Positions 1-7,177 are shown, numbered from the stretch's first letter. The stretch: 12,714 nt of DNA from DAOMFM01 sp035429825 (GCA_044224215.1 JBGAKX010000129.1:1-12714); one strand, 5' to 3'. Translations and numbers: made by a program. Notes: generated from the letters alone by a model not told the origin.

Positions 1-2
1 CA

Positions 3-1049
3 GTCGAGTCGCCGCCGCCAACGGCGGCACGGCCGGCGCCGAATTCCGCGGTCGGGTTCTTCGGTATCGGACACGATCTCGTCCCGAATGGTGGGACGTT
101 CTCGGGGAACAGGCTCGAATACCTCGATGTTGCGTCTCCCGTCAGCCTGTCGTTCACGACGCACGGCGCCGGAACATTGCTGAGAGCGCTGAACACAAGT
201 GCGCGACCGGTCACACTTTGCGGACTCGAGTCCGGAGGTAAGCGTGTCGTTGTTTCGGACAAGCTCGCGCCGGGCGCCGAGTCGACGTACGAGCTCGCGC
301 CGAACGCCCACGGTCCGGTGTCGGTGGATGCGTGTCTCGATCCGGACGTCCACGGCGACAATGCCCGCACGACCATCGAAATCCAGCGCTTGAATTCCAC
401 GGTGATCGTGGCCCCGGGAATTCGCGTGGGATTCGTTCGCTCGTACGAGTACACGATTCCCGAATCCCTCGAGCGCCTTGGCGTCGCCCACCGCGAACTG
501 TCCGTTGCCGACGTTCGCGATGGCGACCTGTCGCGCTTCAGCACGATCATCATAGACAACCGCGCCTATCTGAAGTACCCGGACCTGAAGCGCTACAACG
601 CGCGGCTTCTGGACTATGCGCGAAACGGCGGGAACCTGATCGTCTTCTACCACAAGCGTGGCGAGTACTCGGCGGATCTTGCGCCGTATCCGATCACGAT
701 CGGGCCCGACCGGATTACCGACGAGAACGCCCCGGTCGAGATGCTGCTGCCTCAGCACCGGATCTTCCGCTACCCGAACCTCATCTCCGCCGGAGACTTC
801 GAGCATTGGACTCAGGAGCGCGGTCTCTACTTCCCGTCGGAGTGGGACCAGCACTACCAGGCGCTCCTGTCGTCGCACGATCCGGGCGAGAAACCCTTGG
901 CGGGCGGTCTTCTCGTGGCGCGCTACGGCGCGGGCTCGTTCATCTACACGAGCTACGTCTGGTACCGGCAACTGCGAGCACTGGTTCCGGGCGGTTTCCG
1001 GATCTTTGCCAACATGATCAGCTACAAGCCAGTGGAGAAACGGCGATGA
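3..1049 (+). CDS. PIG-L family deacetylase, C-terminal part (5'-partial)
   Basis: The frame is open to the window edge, so the N-terminal part of the gene lies upstream and no start is called. About 348 residues are visible. The first ~130 look like a beta-rich domain. The rest is an alpha/beta domain resembling the ThuA/glutamine-amidotransferase-like module found at the C-terminus of large PIG-L (LmbE-type) deacetylases in Acidobacteria-like genomes. Recognisable stretches are GDLSRFSTIIIDNRAY, LLDYARNGGNLIVFYHK, DRITDENAPVEMLLPQHRIF and WTQERGLYF. The deacetylase domain with its zinc ligands should be upstream and cannot be checked here. Members act on N-acetylated sugars or related amides; the exact substrate is unknown. 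The stop overlaps the ATG of the next gene (ATGA), which suggests translational coupling. The alternative is a free-standing ThuA-like protein, which is less likely because the frame runs in from the edge. Confidence 0.72.
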   Translation, partial: VESPPPTAARPAPNSAVGFFGIGHDLVPNGGTFSGNRLEYLDVASPVSLSFTTHGAGTLLRALNTSARPVTLCGLESGGKRVVVSDKLAPGAESTYELAPNAHGPVSVDACLDPDVHGDNARTTIEIQRLNSTVIVAPGIRVGFVRSYEYTIPESLERLGVAHRELSVADVRDGDLSRFSTIIIDNRAYLKYPDLKRYNARLLDYARNGGNLIVFYHKRGEYSADLAPYPITIGPDRITDENAPVEMLLPQHRIFRYPNLISAGDFEHWTQERGLYFPSEWDQHYQALLSSHDPGEKPLAGGLLVARYGAGSFIYTSYVWYRQLRALVPGGFRIFANMISYKPVEKRR

Positions 1050-1954
1050 GCGACTACGACTTCACGATCGTCGATGTGTTTGCCGACGGACCATTTGCGG
1101 GAAATCAGCTCGCGGTGTTCACATCGGCGCTTGGACTTGGCGACGACCAGATGCAGAGCGCCGCCAGCGAAATGCACTACTCCGAGACGACGTTTCTGCT
1201 CCCGCCTGAATCGCCGGACATGGATCTGCGAATTCGCATCTTCACCCCCTACACCGAGCTCCCGTTCGCGGGTCATCCGCTCGTCGGGTCGGGCTTTGTA
1301 GCCGCCGCAAAGCGCGTCGTCCCGTGCGATCCCGGCGTGCTGCGATTCGGAACGGGCGTCGGCGTCATCGAGGTACGCCCCGAAGTCAACGGCAACCGCG
1401 AAGGCGGCGCCGTGATGCGACAACCAATGCCGCGAATCGTCGCCGAGTACACGGATGCGTCCGACGTGGCTGCGATCGCGTCGGACATAGGGATCGATCC
1501 GCAGCGAATTGCAGCCGGCCGATCACCCGTCGCAGTTCTCGACAACGGCCTGCCTATGATGGTCATTCCGCTCGACGGCATCGCCGCGGTCGCGGAGCTC
1601 GATCCGGCGCCCGCGGACCTTCGCAGGCTCGGCGATCGGCTTGGCGCAAAAACGATTCTCCTGTTCTCGACCGAGACGGCTCTCGCACATTCGCACGCGC
1701 ACTGCCGCGTATTCGCGCCCGGCGCCGGCGTGCACGAGGATCCCGCCACCGGCTCGGCGAACGGACCGTTCGGCTTTTATCTGGACCGGTACCGACTTGT
1801 TTCTGCGGACGAGATACGCGTGGAACAGGGATTCGAGATGGGCCGCCCGAGCGCACTGAAAGTGACGCTCGGACGCGATGCAACGGGCGCCGTCGAGTCG
1901 GTGCATGTTGGAGGCGGTGTCTTTGTCACCGCCGAGGGGCGGATGTTCTTCTAG
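1046..1954 (+). CDS. PhzF family isomerase/epimerase
   Basis: A 302-residue protein of normal PhzF length (about 260-300) with the two-lobed diaminopimelate-epimerase-like fold signature. It starts MSDYDFTIVDVFADGPFAGN. The conserved family glutamate is in SETTF (E47), the GHP motif is at residues 76-78, and the second-lobe motif DPATGSA is at 232-238. PhzF catalyses a pigment-precursor isomerisation in phenazine producers, but most homologues sit in genomes without phenazine genes and have unknown substrates. No phenazine genes are present here. The ATG at 1046 overlaps the upstream TGA, and the frame upstream of it does not resemble protein. The dehydrogenase starts 12 nt downstream. Family assignment is firm; the substrate is unknown, and an amino-acid or cyclic imino-acid substrate is only an inference from the neighbours. 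Confidence 0.93.
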   Translation: MSDYDFTIVDVFADGPFAGNQLAVFTSALGLGDDQMQSAASEMHYSETTFLLPPESPDMDLRIRIFTPYTELPFAGHPLVGSGFVAAAKRVVPCDPGVLRFGTGVGVIEVRPEVNGNREGGAVMRQPMPRIVAEYTDASDVAAIASDIGIDPQRIAAGRSPVAVLDNGLPMMVIPLDGIAAVAELDPAPADLRRLGDRLGAKTILLFSTETALAHSHAHCRVFAPGAGVHEDPATGSANGPFGFYLDRYRLVSADEIRVEQGFEMGRPSALKVTLGRDATGAVESVHVGGGVFVTAEGRMFF

Positions 1955-1966
1955 ATTGGGGGGCTC

Positions 1967-2764
1967 ATGGATCTTGGACTGACCGGACGTGTCGCCGTCA
2001 TTGCGGGTGCGAGCAGCGGACTTGGTCGCGCGACCGCGGAACGGTTCGCCCGCGAGGGCGCCCGCGTGGTCATCTGTTCACGCACTGCCGAGGCGCTCGA
2101 GGCCACGGCGAAGGAGATCGCCTCTGATTCGGGCTCCGAGGTCGTCGCCGTGCCGGCCGACGTCACGGTCGAAGCGGACGTCAAACGGCTCGTCTCCGAG
2201 ACCGTGATGCGGTTTGGACGGCTCGACGTCCTCGTCACGAACGCGGGCGGCCCGCCGTCCGGCGGCTTTGCGCAGTTCGAGGAGGGTCTCGAGCCCTACC
2301 GCAAGGCGCTTGAGCTCAACCTCCTGTCGACAGTCGCGCTGACACAGGCCGCGGTCCCCGAGATGCGAAAGAACAACTGGGGCCGGGTCGTCGCCGTCAC
2401 GTCGCTCGTCGCCAAACAGCCGTCGATAACCCTCCTGTTGTCATCTATCGCCCGCGCCGGCGTGCTCGCGTTCACCAAGACGCTTGCGACCGAGCTCGCG
2501 CACGAGGGGATCACCGTCAACTCGGTCTGCCCCGGATACACGCTGACGGACCGTCTGTCCGAGCTCGCCGAAGCGGAAGCGGGCCGCGCCAACGTGCAGC
2601 CGAGCGACATTTATGAACAGTGGGTGCGCGACATCCCCGCAAAGCGACTGGCGGATCCGTCCGAGTTTGCCGACGTCGTCGCGTTTCTCGGATCGGAGCG
2701 CGCAAGCTATGTCACGGGTGTCGCGCTGGCGATCGACGGCGGCTACATCAAGAGCCTTCTGTAG
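1967..2764 (+). CDS. Short-chain dehydrogenase/reductase-like protein with altered catalytic site
   Basis: A 265-residue Rossmann-fold SDR. The nucleotide-binding motif GASSGLG is at 14-20, the acidic DV at 65-66, NAG at 92-94, and the conserved Asn of helix 4 is N118. Ser146 sits in the usual catalytic serine position (VTSLVAK). The normal YxxxK pair is missing: aligning the following helix (RAGVLAFTK) with typical SDRs places Ser159 where Tyr belongs and Arg163 where Lys belongs. A known SDR subgroup resembling beta-ketoacyl-ACP reductases shares this departure, so this is a divergent family rather than a decayed gene. It may bind NAD(P) and use a different mechanism. A G-rich stretch (ttgggggg) precedes the ATG. 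It lies 12 nt after the PhzF gene and 5 nt before the next gene, so the three are probably co-transcribed. Confidence 0.9.
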   Translation: MDLGLTGRVAVIAGASSGLGRATAERFAREGARVVICSRTAEALEATAKEIASDSGSEVVAVPADVTVEADVKRLVSETVMRFGRLDVLVTNAGGPPSGGFAQFEEGLEPYRKALELNLLSTVALTQAAVPEMRKNNWGRVVAVTSLVAKQPSITLLLSSIARAGVLAFTKTLATELAHEGITVNSVCPGYTLTDRLSELAEAEAGRANVQPSDIYEQWVRDIPAKRLADPSEFADVVAFLGSERASYVTGVALAIDGGYIKSLL

Positions 2765-2769
2765 CCCGA

Positions 2770-4014
2770 ATGGCCGCGAACTCCATGCATCCGTTTCAGA
2801 AGACCGTCGAGGCCGAAGGTCATCTGATCGACTCGAACATCCTCCCGGCGATCTTTGACAAGGTGATCGAGTCCGGCGGGCTGTACGAAGTGGAGAACTT
2901 CACGATCGGCCGGAACAACGACGAGATGTCGGTGCTCCGACTGAAGGTGTCCGCGCCGTCCGAGGCGGAGCTCGTTGAACTGCTCGAGGACCTCGTTCCG
3001 CTCGGTTGCCATCCGCACACCGAGGTGGATGCGCGCCTGGCGCCCGCCGAGGCCGACCGGGTCGTGCCGGACGACTTCTACTCGACGACGAATATGAAGA
3101 CGCTGGTGAGGCTGTCGGGGTCGTGGGTCGAAGTCGCGCATCAGCGGATGGATGCCGTCGTCGTTATTCGCGAGAACACCGCCGAATGTCGGAAACTGCG
3201 CGACGTGCGCGCGGGCGAGATGGTCGTGTGCGGAACGGAAGGAGTTCGCGTCGTCCCGGTCTTCAAGGAGCGCGATCGCAAGGGATTCTCGTTCATGGCG
3301 AACGAGATCAGCTCCGAGCGACGCGTCGAGACCGCCGTGAAGACGACGGCACGCATGTTGAGGGACGCGCGGGCCCGCGGCGGGCGGGTCGTTGTCGTGG
3401 CGGGTCCGGTGATCGTCCACACCGGTGCGGGACCCGACTTTTCACGTCTTCTGCGCGGTGGATTTGTGGATGCATTGCTCTCGGGGAACGCGCTCGCCGT
3501 GCACGACATCGAGCAGGCGCTCTTTGGTACGTCGCTCGGCGTGTCCTACGAAACGGGCGTCCCCGTCGAGGAAGGACACAAGAATCACATGCGCGCGATC
3601 AACGCCGTCAGCCGTGCGGGCTCAATCGCCGAGGCCGTCAGAACCGGCGTCGTGACGAAGGGCGTCATGTACGAACTGGTGCGTAATAACGTGCCGTTCG
3701 TCCTGGCCGGTTCGATTCGCGACGACGGCCCGCTACCCGACACGCTCATGGATCTGATCGAAGCGCAGGCCGCCTATGCCCGCGAGCTCGAAGGCGCCGA
3801 GATCGTGCTCATGCTTTCATCCATGCTCCATTCGATCGGCGTGGGCAACATGCTGCCCGCGTGGGTGCGCACGATCTGTGTCGACATCAACCCGGCCGTC
3901 GTCACAAAGCTCGGAGACCGCGGCTCGGCGCAGGCGATCGGCATCGTCACCGACGTTGGCCTGTTCGTGCATCTGCTCGCCCGCGAGCTCTGTCCGCCGG
4001 AGACGGCGGGCTGA
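2770..4014 (+). CDS. TIGR00300 family protein (ornithine cyclodeaminase-like, LOR/SDH domain)
   Basis: A 414-residue protein of the TIGR00300/LOR-SDH family, close to the usual length of about 400. Family-like stretches include FTIGRNNDEMSVLRLKV near the N-terminus, VVVVAGPVIVHTGAG mid-protein, then FGTSLG, GHKNHMRAIN, LAGSIRDDGPLPD, and SSMLHSIGVGNMLP near the C-terminus. Characterised relatives, namely an archaeal ornithine cyclodeaminase and the C-terminal half of cyanobacterial AgrE/ArgZ, convert ornithine to proline and ammonia using NAD. The dihydrolase half found in AgrE is absent, so this would be a stand-alone cyclodeaminase-type enzyme. The start is ATG 2770, 5 nt after the dehydrogenase stop; ATG 2785 (residue 6) is a possible alternative, and neither has a clear Shine-Dalgarno. 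The stop at 4014 directly abuts the last base of the opposite-strand exporter gene. Family is firm; the exact activity is inferred. Confidence 0.88.
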   Translation: MAANSMHPFQKTVEAEGHLIDSNILPAIFDKVIESGGLYEVENFTIGRNNDEMSVLRLKVSAPSEAELVELLEDLVPLGCHPHTEVDARLAPAEADRVVPDDFYSTTNMKTLVRLSGSWVEVAHQRMDAVVVIRENTAECRKLRDVRAGEMVVCGTEGVRVVPVFKERDRKGFSFMANEISSERRVETAVKTTARMLRDARARGGRVVVVAGPVIVHTGAGPDFSRLLRGGFVDALLSGNALAVHDIEQALFGTSLGVSYETGVPVEEGHKNHMRAINAVSRAGSIAEAVRTGVVTKGVMYELVRNNVPFVLAGSIRDDGPLPDTLMDLIEAQAAYARELEGAEIVLMLSSMLHSIGVGNMLPAWVRTICVDINPAVVTKLGDRGSAQAIGIVTDVGLFVHLLARELCPPETAG

Positions 4015-4335
4015 TCAGTTCGGCGAGTAGTACTTGAGCCCGGCGATACCGGCGACGATCAGCGCGATGCACACGAGGCGGGCCGCATCGCGCGACTCGG
4101 AGAAGAGCACCATGCCGAGAACGGCCGTCCCGACGGCCCCGATCCCGGTCCACACGGCGTAGCCCGTGCCGACGGGAATGTCGCGGACCGCGCGCTCGAG
4201 CAGCACAAAGCTCACCACGAGTGCGGCCACGGTGCCCACGCTCGGCCACAACCGGGTGAACCCGTTCGAGTACTTCAGTCCGATGGCCCAACCAATCTCG
4301 AAGACGCCCGCTACGATCAAGACGAACCACGCCAT
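4015..4335 (-). CDS. sugE: SMR-family guanidinium exporter (SugE/Gdx type)
   Basis: A 106-residue four-helix small multidrug resistance protein of the SugE/Gdx subtype. The N-terminus MAWFVLIVAGVFEIGWAIGL carries the membrane-embedded glutamate E13 used for coupled proton/substrate exchange. The motif PVGTGYAVWTGIGAVGTA and the C-terminal helix ALIVAGIAGLK match the Gdx pattern closely. Gdx proteins export guanidinium in exchange for protons as antiparallel dimers in the inner membrane; this being a single gene agrees with a dual-topology homodimer. The start is supported by a strong Shine-Dalgarno (AGGGGAG, 7 nt upstream). Further in-frame upstream codons exist but are not membrane-like and would run through the promoter. 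It converges on the TIGR00300 gene with no spacer. Drug export of quaternary amines is the alternative role for this family. Confidence 0.93.
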   Translation of the reverse strand: MAWFVLIVAGVFEIGWAIGLKYSNGFTRLWPSVGTVAALVVSFVLLERAVRDIPVGTGYAVWTGIGAVGTAVLGMVLFSESRDAARLVCIALIVAGIAGLKYYSPN

Positions 4336-4342
4336 GTGCGCT

Positions 4343-4349
4343 CTCCCCT
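4343..4349 (-). promoter_or_regulatory. Ribosome binding site of sugE
   Basis: Read on the minus strand this is AGGGGAG, 7 nt before the ATG at 4335. It is one of the best Shine-Dalgarno matches in the window and fixes the sugE start over longer in-frame options. Confidence 0.75.
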
Positions 4350-4358
4350 GCCTCGCGG

Positions 4359-4378
4359 CCGGTGAAGTATAGCACCGG
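4359..4378 (-). promoter_or_regulatory. sugE promoter -10 box inside an inverted repeat
   Basis: On the minus strand TATACT (4371 down to 4366) is a good -10 hexamer. It would start transcription near 4359, about 24 nt before the ATG, leaving room for the Shine-Dalgarno only. The hexamer lies in the 8-nt loop of a perfect 6-bp inverted repeat (CCGGTG at 4359-4364, CACCGG at 4373-4378). That geometry fits an operator centred on the -10 box, although a chance palindrome in GC-rich DNA is possible. No convincing -35 box is seen. Confidence 0.45.
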
Positions 4379-4392
4379 GAATTGGCCGATTT

Positions 4393-4401
4393 TGGTATAT
4401 T
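4393..4401 (+). promoter_or_regulatory. Extended -10 promoter of the PP2C phosphatase gene
   Basis: TGG-TATATT forms an extended -10 element (TGn plus a hexamer matching the consensus at 5 of 6 positions). Only 7 nt (4402-4408) separate the hexamer from the ATG at 4409, so transcription would begin at or next to the start codon and the mRNA would be leaderless. This agrees with the lack of any Shine-Dalgarno before 4409. A -35 box is not recognisable, as is usual for extended -10 promoters. It is divergent from the sugE promoter, with the two -10 boxes about 24 bp apart. Confidence 0.5.
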
Positions 4402-4408
4402 CCGCTCG

Positions 4409-5695
4409 ATGCAACTCGATGTCGGATGGGTGTGCGACCGTGGGTTGAGCCACAAGCGGCCGGTCAACGAGGACCGGGCGCTGGTGCGTCCCGATGCCGG
4501 GCTGTTCGTCGTCTGCGACGGCGTCGGCGGTCACAGTAGCGGCGAGGTTGCGAGTCAGCTGGCTGTTGACACGATCGAGGAGGCGCTTGCGCATCACGAC
4601 GGCGACGATGTCGAGGAACTGCTCGAGAATGCGGTGCGGTACGCGAATCGCGACATATTCGAGATGGCCGCGTCGGACCCGCGCTACTTTGGCATGGGAA
4701 CCACGATCGCGTTGCTCTTTCTCGACCGCGACAACGGGCGGGCGATTATCGGGCACGCCGGCGACAGCCGCGTCTACCGTTTCGATTCAACGCTTCATCG
4801 CGAGACGTACGATCACACGGATCTCGACGATGCGCTGCGCGCAGGCCGCCTCAGTCCGCAACAGGCGATGCGGCTCGGCAAGCAGAACACGATCAATCGT
4901 GCTCTCGGCATCGAGTCGGATGTCGTCGCGGAGTTCAAGACCATCCCCTACACTGAGAGCGACAGTTTTCTTCTGTGTTCGGACGGCGTCACGCGCCACA
5001 TCGACGACGCCGAGCTCGAAGAACTGTTCGAATCGACGGTGTCGGCGGATGACATGTGCGAGGAGATCCGGACGCGCTGCTACGCGCGTGGCGCCGAGGA
5101 TAACCTGACGGCAGTCGTGGTGTCGCCCCTTCGCCCGGGCGCTACGGCGAGACCGGCGCTCGAGATTCCCGTTGCCGGATCGACTCCGAGCCGTGGATTC
5201 GAGCCGATTCACCAATCCCGGAACTCTGGCGAAATGTCGGCGATGGCTCGCGGAATTCTCGTACTCTGCGCGATCGCCCTTGCGTCGATTGCGTTCTGGG
5301 TTGGCCGGGCGTCGGTTACGTGGGTCGCGTCGACGCGTCAGGCGTCCGTGCCCGCGGCAGTCGCCCGTGAGGCCTTCGAGCGTGGCGACTATGCGGCAGC
5401 GCGTGCGTCGTTCGAGCGGCTTTCGCACGACGAGCCGCTGCGCGCGGACTACCATTTCTGGCTCGGACGCACCGCGCTGGCGCAGGGCAACGCAGCGGAG
5501 GCCGTTGAGCACCTGCAGACGTGCGCATCGCTCGGCGCACCCGTGCCCGAGACATATCTGTATCTTGCGGCCGCGCTCCAGCTCGACCACCGCGACAAGG
5601 ATGCGGCCGAGGCGCTGCGAAAGTTCGCCGAGCTCGAGAGCGCAGCGACAACCGCGAACGCTCCGCCGTCATCGACTCCACGGACAGTTCCCTAG
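4409..5695 (+). CDS. PP2C-family Ser/Thr phosphatase with membrane anchor and TPR-like region
   Basis: A 428-residue protein. The PP2C catalytic domain (residues ~1-240) shows VNED (19-22), the metal-binding CDGVGGHSSGE (D37), GMGTT (95-99), HAGDSR (116-121), CSDG (D192) and EDN (D231). All the usual aspartates are present, so it should be an active Mn/Mg phosphatase. A basic/Pro-rich linker leads to one membrane helix (about 282-300, RGILVLCAIALASIAFWVG). After this, residues ~315-412 form TPR-like helical pairs (AREAFERGDYAAARASFERL, then a FWLGRTALAQGNAAEAVEHL unit). The catalytic domain would be cytoplasmic and the TPR part extracytoplasmic. ATG 4409 is chosen; a TTG at 4382 is in frame but would include the promoter. 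It is followed after 15 nt by a Ser/Thr kinase, its likely functional partner. Confidence 0.93.
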   Translation: MQLDVGWVCDRGLSHKRPVNEDRALVRPDAGLFVVCDGVGGHSSGEVASQLAVDTIEEALAHHDGDDVEELLENAVRYANRDIFEMAASDPRYFGMGTTIALLFLDRDNGRAIIGHAGDSRVYRFDSTLHRETYDHTDLDDALRAGRLSPQQAMRLGKQNTINRALGIESDVVAEFKTIPYTESDSFLLCSDGVTRHIDDAELEELFESTVSADDMCEEIRTRCYARGAEDNLTAVVVSPLRPGATARPALEIPVAGSTPSRGFEPIHQSRNSGEMSAMARGILVLCAIALASIAFWVGRASVTWVASTRQASVPAAVAREAFERGDYAAARASFERLSHDEPLRADYHFWLGRTALAQGNAAEAVEHLQTCASLGAPVPETYLYLAAALQLDHRDKDAAEALRKFAELESAATTANAPPSSTPRTVP

Positions 5696-5710
5696 CTGCA
5701 GACGATTCCG

Positions 5711-7174
5711 ATGCCCTCCCTACACCTCGAACACAGCGTCGTCGATGACCGGTACGAAGTGCGCCGGCGCATCAGCCACGGGAGCTATGCCGAGATCTAC
5801 GAAGCGTTCGACATCGTCTATCATCGCAAGCCGGTGATCCTGAAAGCGTTGAATGCCACGCTGCAGGGCACGCCCGAAGAGGACCTCGAGCGAACCCTCG
5901 TCGAGAACTTCCAGAAGGAAGCGATCGCGCTCGATACGGTCAGCCACCCGAACGTCGTGCGCCGGCTTGGGCACGGCACCGCTGCCGACCTGTCCGGAAC
6001 GCCGTTCCACTACCTGATCCTCGAGTACATGCCGGGCGGCGACCTGATGGCATATTGCAGGCGTCGTCCGTTGACGCTCCTGCAGATGCTCTACTACGTG
6101 CGCCAGGTTTCGGAAGCGCTCGCCGAAGCGCACCGGCGCGGCGTCATCCATCGTGACATCAAGCCGAACAACCTGTTGCTGAGCGCCGACGAGCAGATCC
6201 TCAAGATCACGGACTTTGGCGTGGCCAAGTTGACGGACGGCGACATGGAATCCGAGCTCACGCGTGTGGGCACCGACATCTATGCGCCGCCAGAGCATCA
6301 CCCGAATGCCGAGGGCGGCGTGTCGAGCACCCGCCTGACGCCCGCGGCGGACGTCTACTCGCTGGCGAAGACGATCTACGCGCTGATGACCGGCAAGGCG
6401 CCGCGTCAGTTCGCGCGGCGCCCCATTTCGGAGCTCCCATCCGATCTCGTAGCGGAACCGTGGGGGCCAAAGCTCCTGTCGATCCTGAAGCGCGCGACGG
6501 CCGAGCTCCCATCGGAGCGGTACCAGACTGTTGCGCAGATGTGGGACGAGCTTTCGACGCTGCCCGACGCGACGAGTCTCGACGACGATGATGACGACGA
6601 CACGCAGGTCCGCGCGCGCGAACAGTTGCGACCGAGCGATCCACTTCCTGCGATCGCGCGCTCGCCGAGCTTTGCTCCACAGGTTCACGTGGCCACGGAT
6701 GGTCGACAGTTGGGCGGGCGCATCGTCGTTGCGCTGCCCGACGCGCCGCGTGTGCACGCGGTTGGTCCTGCCGGAGCGCTCCAGACAGTCGACGGGGCGG
6801 ACTACTCGTATGCCGAGGATCTGCGCGAACTGGTCGGTTCAGGCTGGCGGATGCGGATTGCGGTGTTCTTCCTCGTGCTGGCGCTGTTCGGGGCGGTTGC
6901 CGTCGTGTACGTACAGGTTCAGCGGGTCATTGCGACGCGATCGTTGAAGACGGGCACGGTCACGGCGCCGAGTCTGACGCTGCGTGACGGGCCGTCCACG
7001 TCGGCGAATTCGATCGGGGTGCTTCCGTACGGCACACGCGTGCGCATACTGAAGTCCGAGACCGACGGTCCGTGGTTCGAGGTCCAGGTCGTGCAACTCG
7101 GCGGCCCGGTCGACAACGAGCAGCCCGATCGCGGCTGGGTGGGGTCGAAGTATGTCGCGGTGGATGGGCCGTAG
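5711..7174 (+). CDS. Membrane-anchored Ser/Thr protein kinase with SH3b-like domain
   Basis: A 487-residue kinase of the PknB type. The kinase domain spans ~15-285: ATP-site Lys45 (VILKAL), helix-C Glu70, catalytic loop HRDIKPNN (147-154, D149 and N154), DFG (168-170), possible phospho-threonines T184 and T188, and YAPPE (191-195). The glycine loop is degenerate: SHGSYAEIY keeps only the middle glycine, with Ser22 and Ala27 in the other two positions. After the domain there is a run of seven aspartates (291-297), a ~80-residue low-complexity linker, one membrane helix (about 383-401), and a C-terminal SH3b-like domain (~413-485, LTLRDGPSTSANSIGVLPYG) that would be outside the membrane and may sense peptidoglycan or a ligand. 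It probably forms an operon with the upstream phosphatase. No Shine-Dalgarno is evident; ATG 5711 sits just before the domain. Confidence 0.93.
   Translation: MPSLHLEHSVVDDRYEVRRRISHGSYAEIYEAFDIVYHRKPVILKALNATLQGTPEEDLERTLVENFQKEAIALDTVSHPNVVRRLGHGTAADLSGTPFHYLILEYMPGGDLMAYCRRRPLTLLQMLYYVRQVSEALAEAHRRGVIHRDIKPNNLLLSADEQILKITDFGVAKLTDGDMESELTRVGTDIYAPPEHHPNAEGGVSSTRLTPAADVYSLAKTIYALMTGKAPRQFARRPISELPSDLVAEPWGPKLLSILKRATAELPSERYQTVAQMWDELSTLPDATSLDDDDDDDTQVRAREQLRPSDPLPAIARSPSFAPQVHVATDGRQLGGRIVVALPDAPRVHAVGPAGALQTVDGADYSYAEDLRELVGSGWRMRIAVFFLVLALFGAVAVVYVQVQRVIATRSLKTGTVTAPSLTLRDGPSTSANSIGVLPYGTRVRILKSETDGPWFEVQVVQLGGPVDNEQPDRGWVGSKYVAVDGP
6581..6601 (+). repeat. Run of seven Asp codons in the kinase linker
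   Basis: GAC/GAT codons encode seven consecutive aspartates (residues 291-297) directly after the kinase domain, giving a short acidic, low-complexity spacer. Such GAY runs can change length by slippage. Confidence 0.85.
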
Positions 7175-7177
7175 GTT

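Noticed and set aside
332..1045. N-terminal extension of the PhzF frame upstream of 1046
   Set aside because: The frame stays open, but its translation is Arg/Pro-rich shadow sequence opposite the conserved PIG-L domain; PhzF homology begins exactly at ATG 1046.
4336..4408. Guanidine riboswitch upstream of sugE
   Set aside because: The leader predicted from the -10 box is only about 24 nt, and the intergenic stretch lacks the paired ACGR loops of the guanidine-II class or any pseudoknot-like guanidine-III pattern.
4382..4408. TTG start for the PP2C gene
   Set aside because: It would put the extended -10 element inside the coding region and adds nine residues not typical of the family.
3947..4756. 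Minus-strand open frame (about 269 codons) across sugE and the PP2C start
   Set aside because: It overlaps three genes and two promoters in a shadow frame and has no domain-like features.
5720..6757. Long antisense open frame (about 345 codons) opposite the kinase gene
   Set aside because: The translation is Arg/Val/His-rich with no recognisable domain, as expected from the complement of a GC-rich coding gene; the kinase motifs on the other strand are unambiguous.
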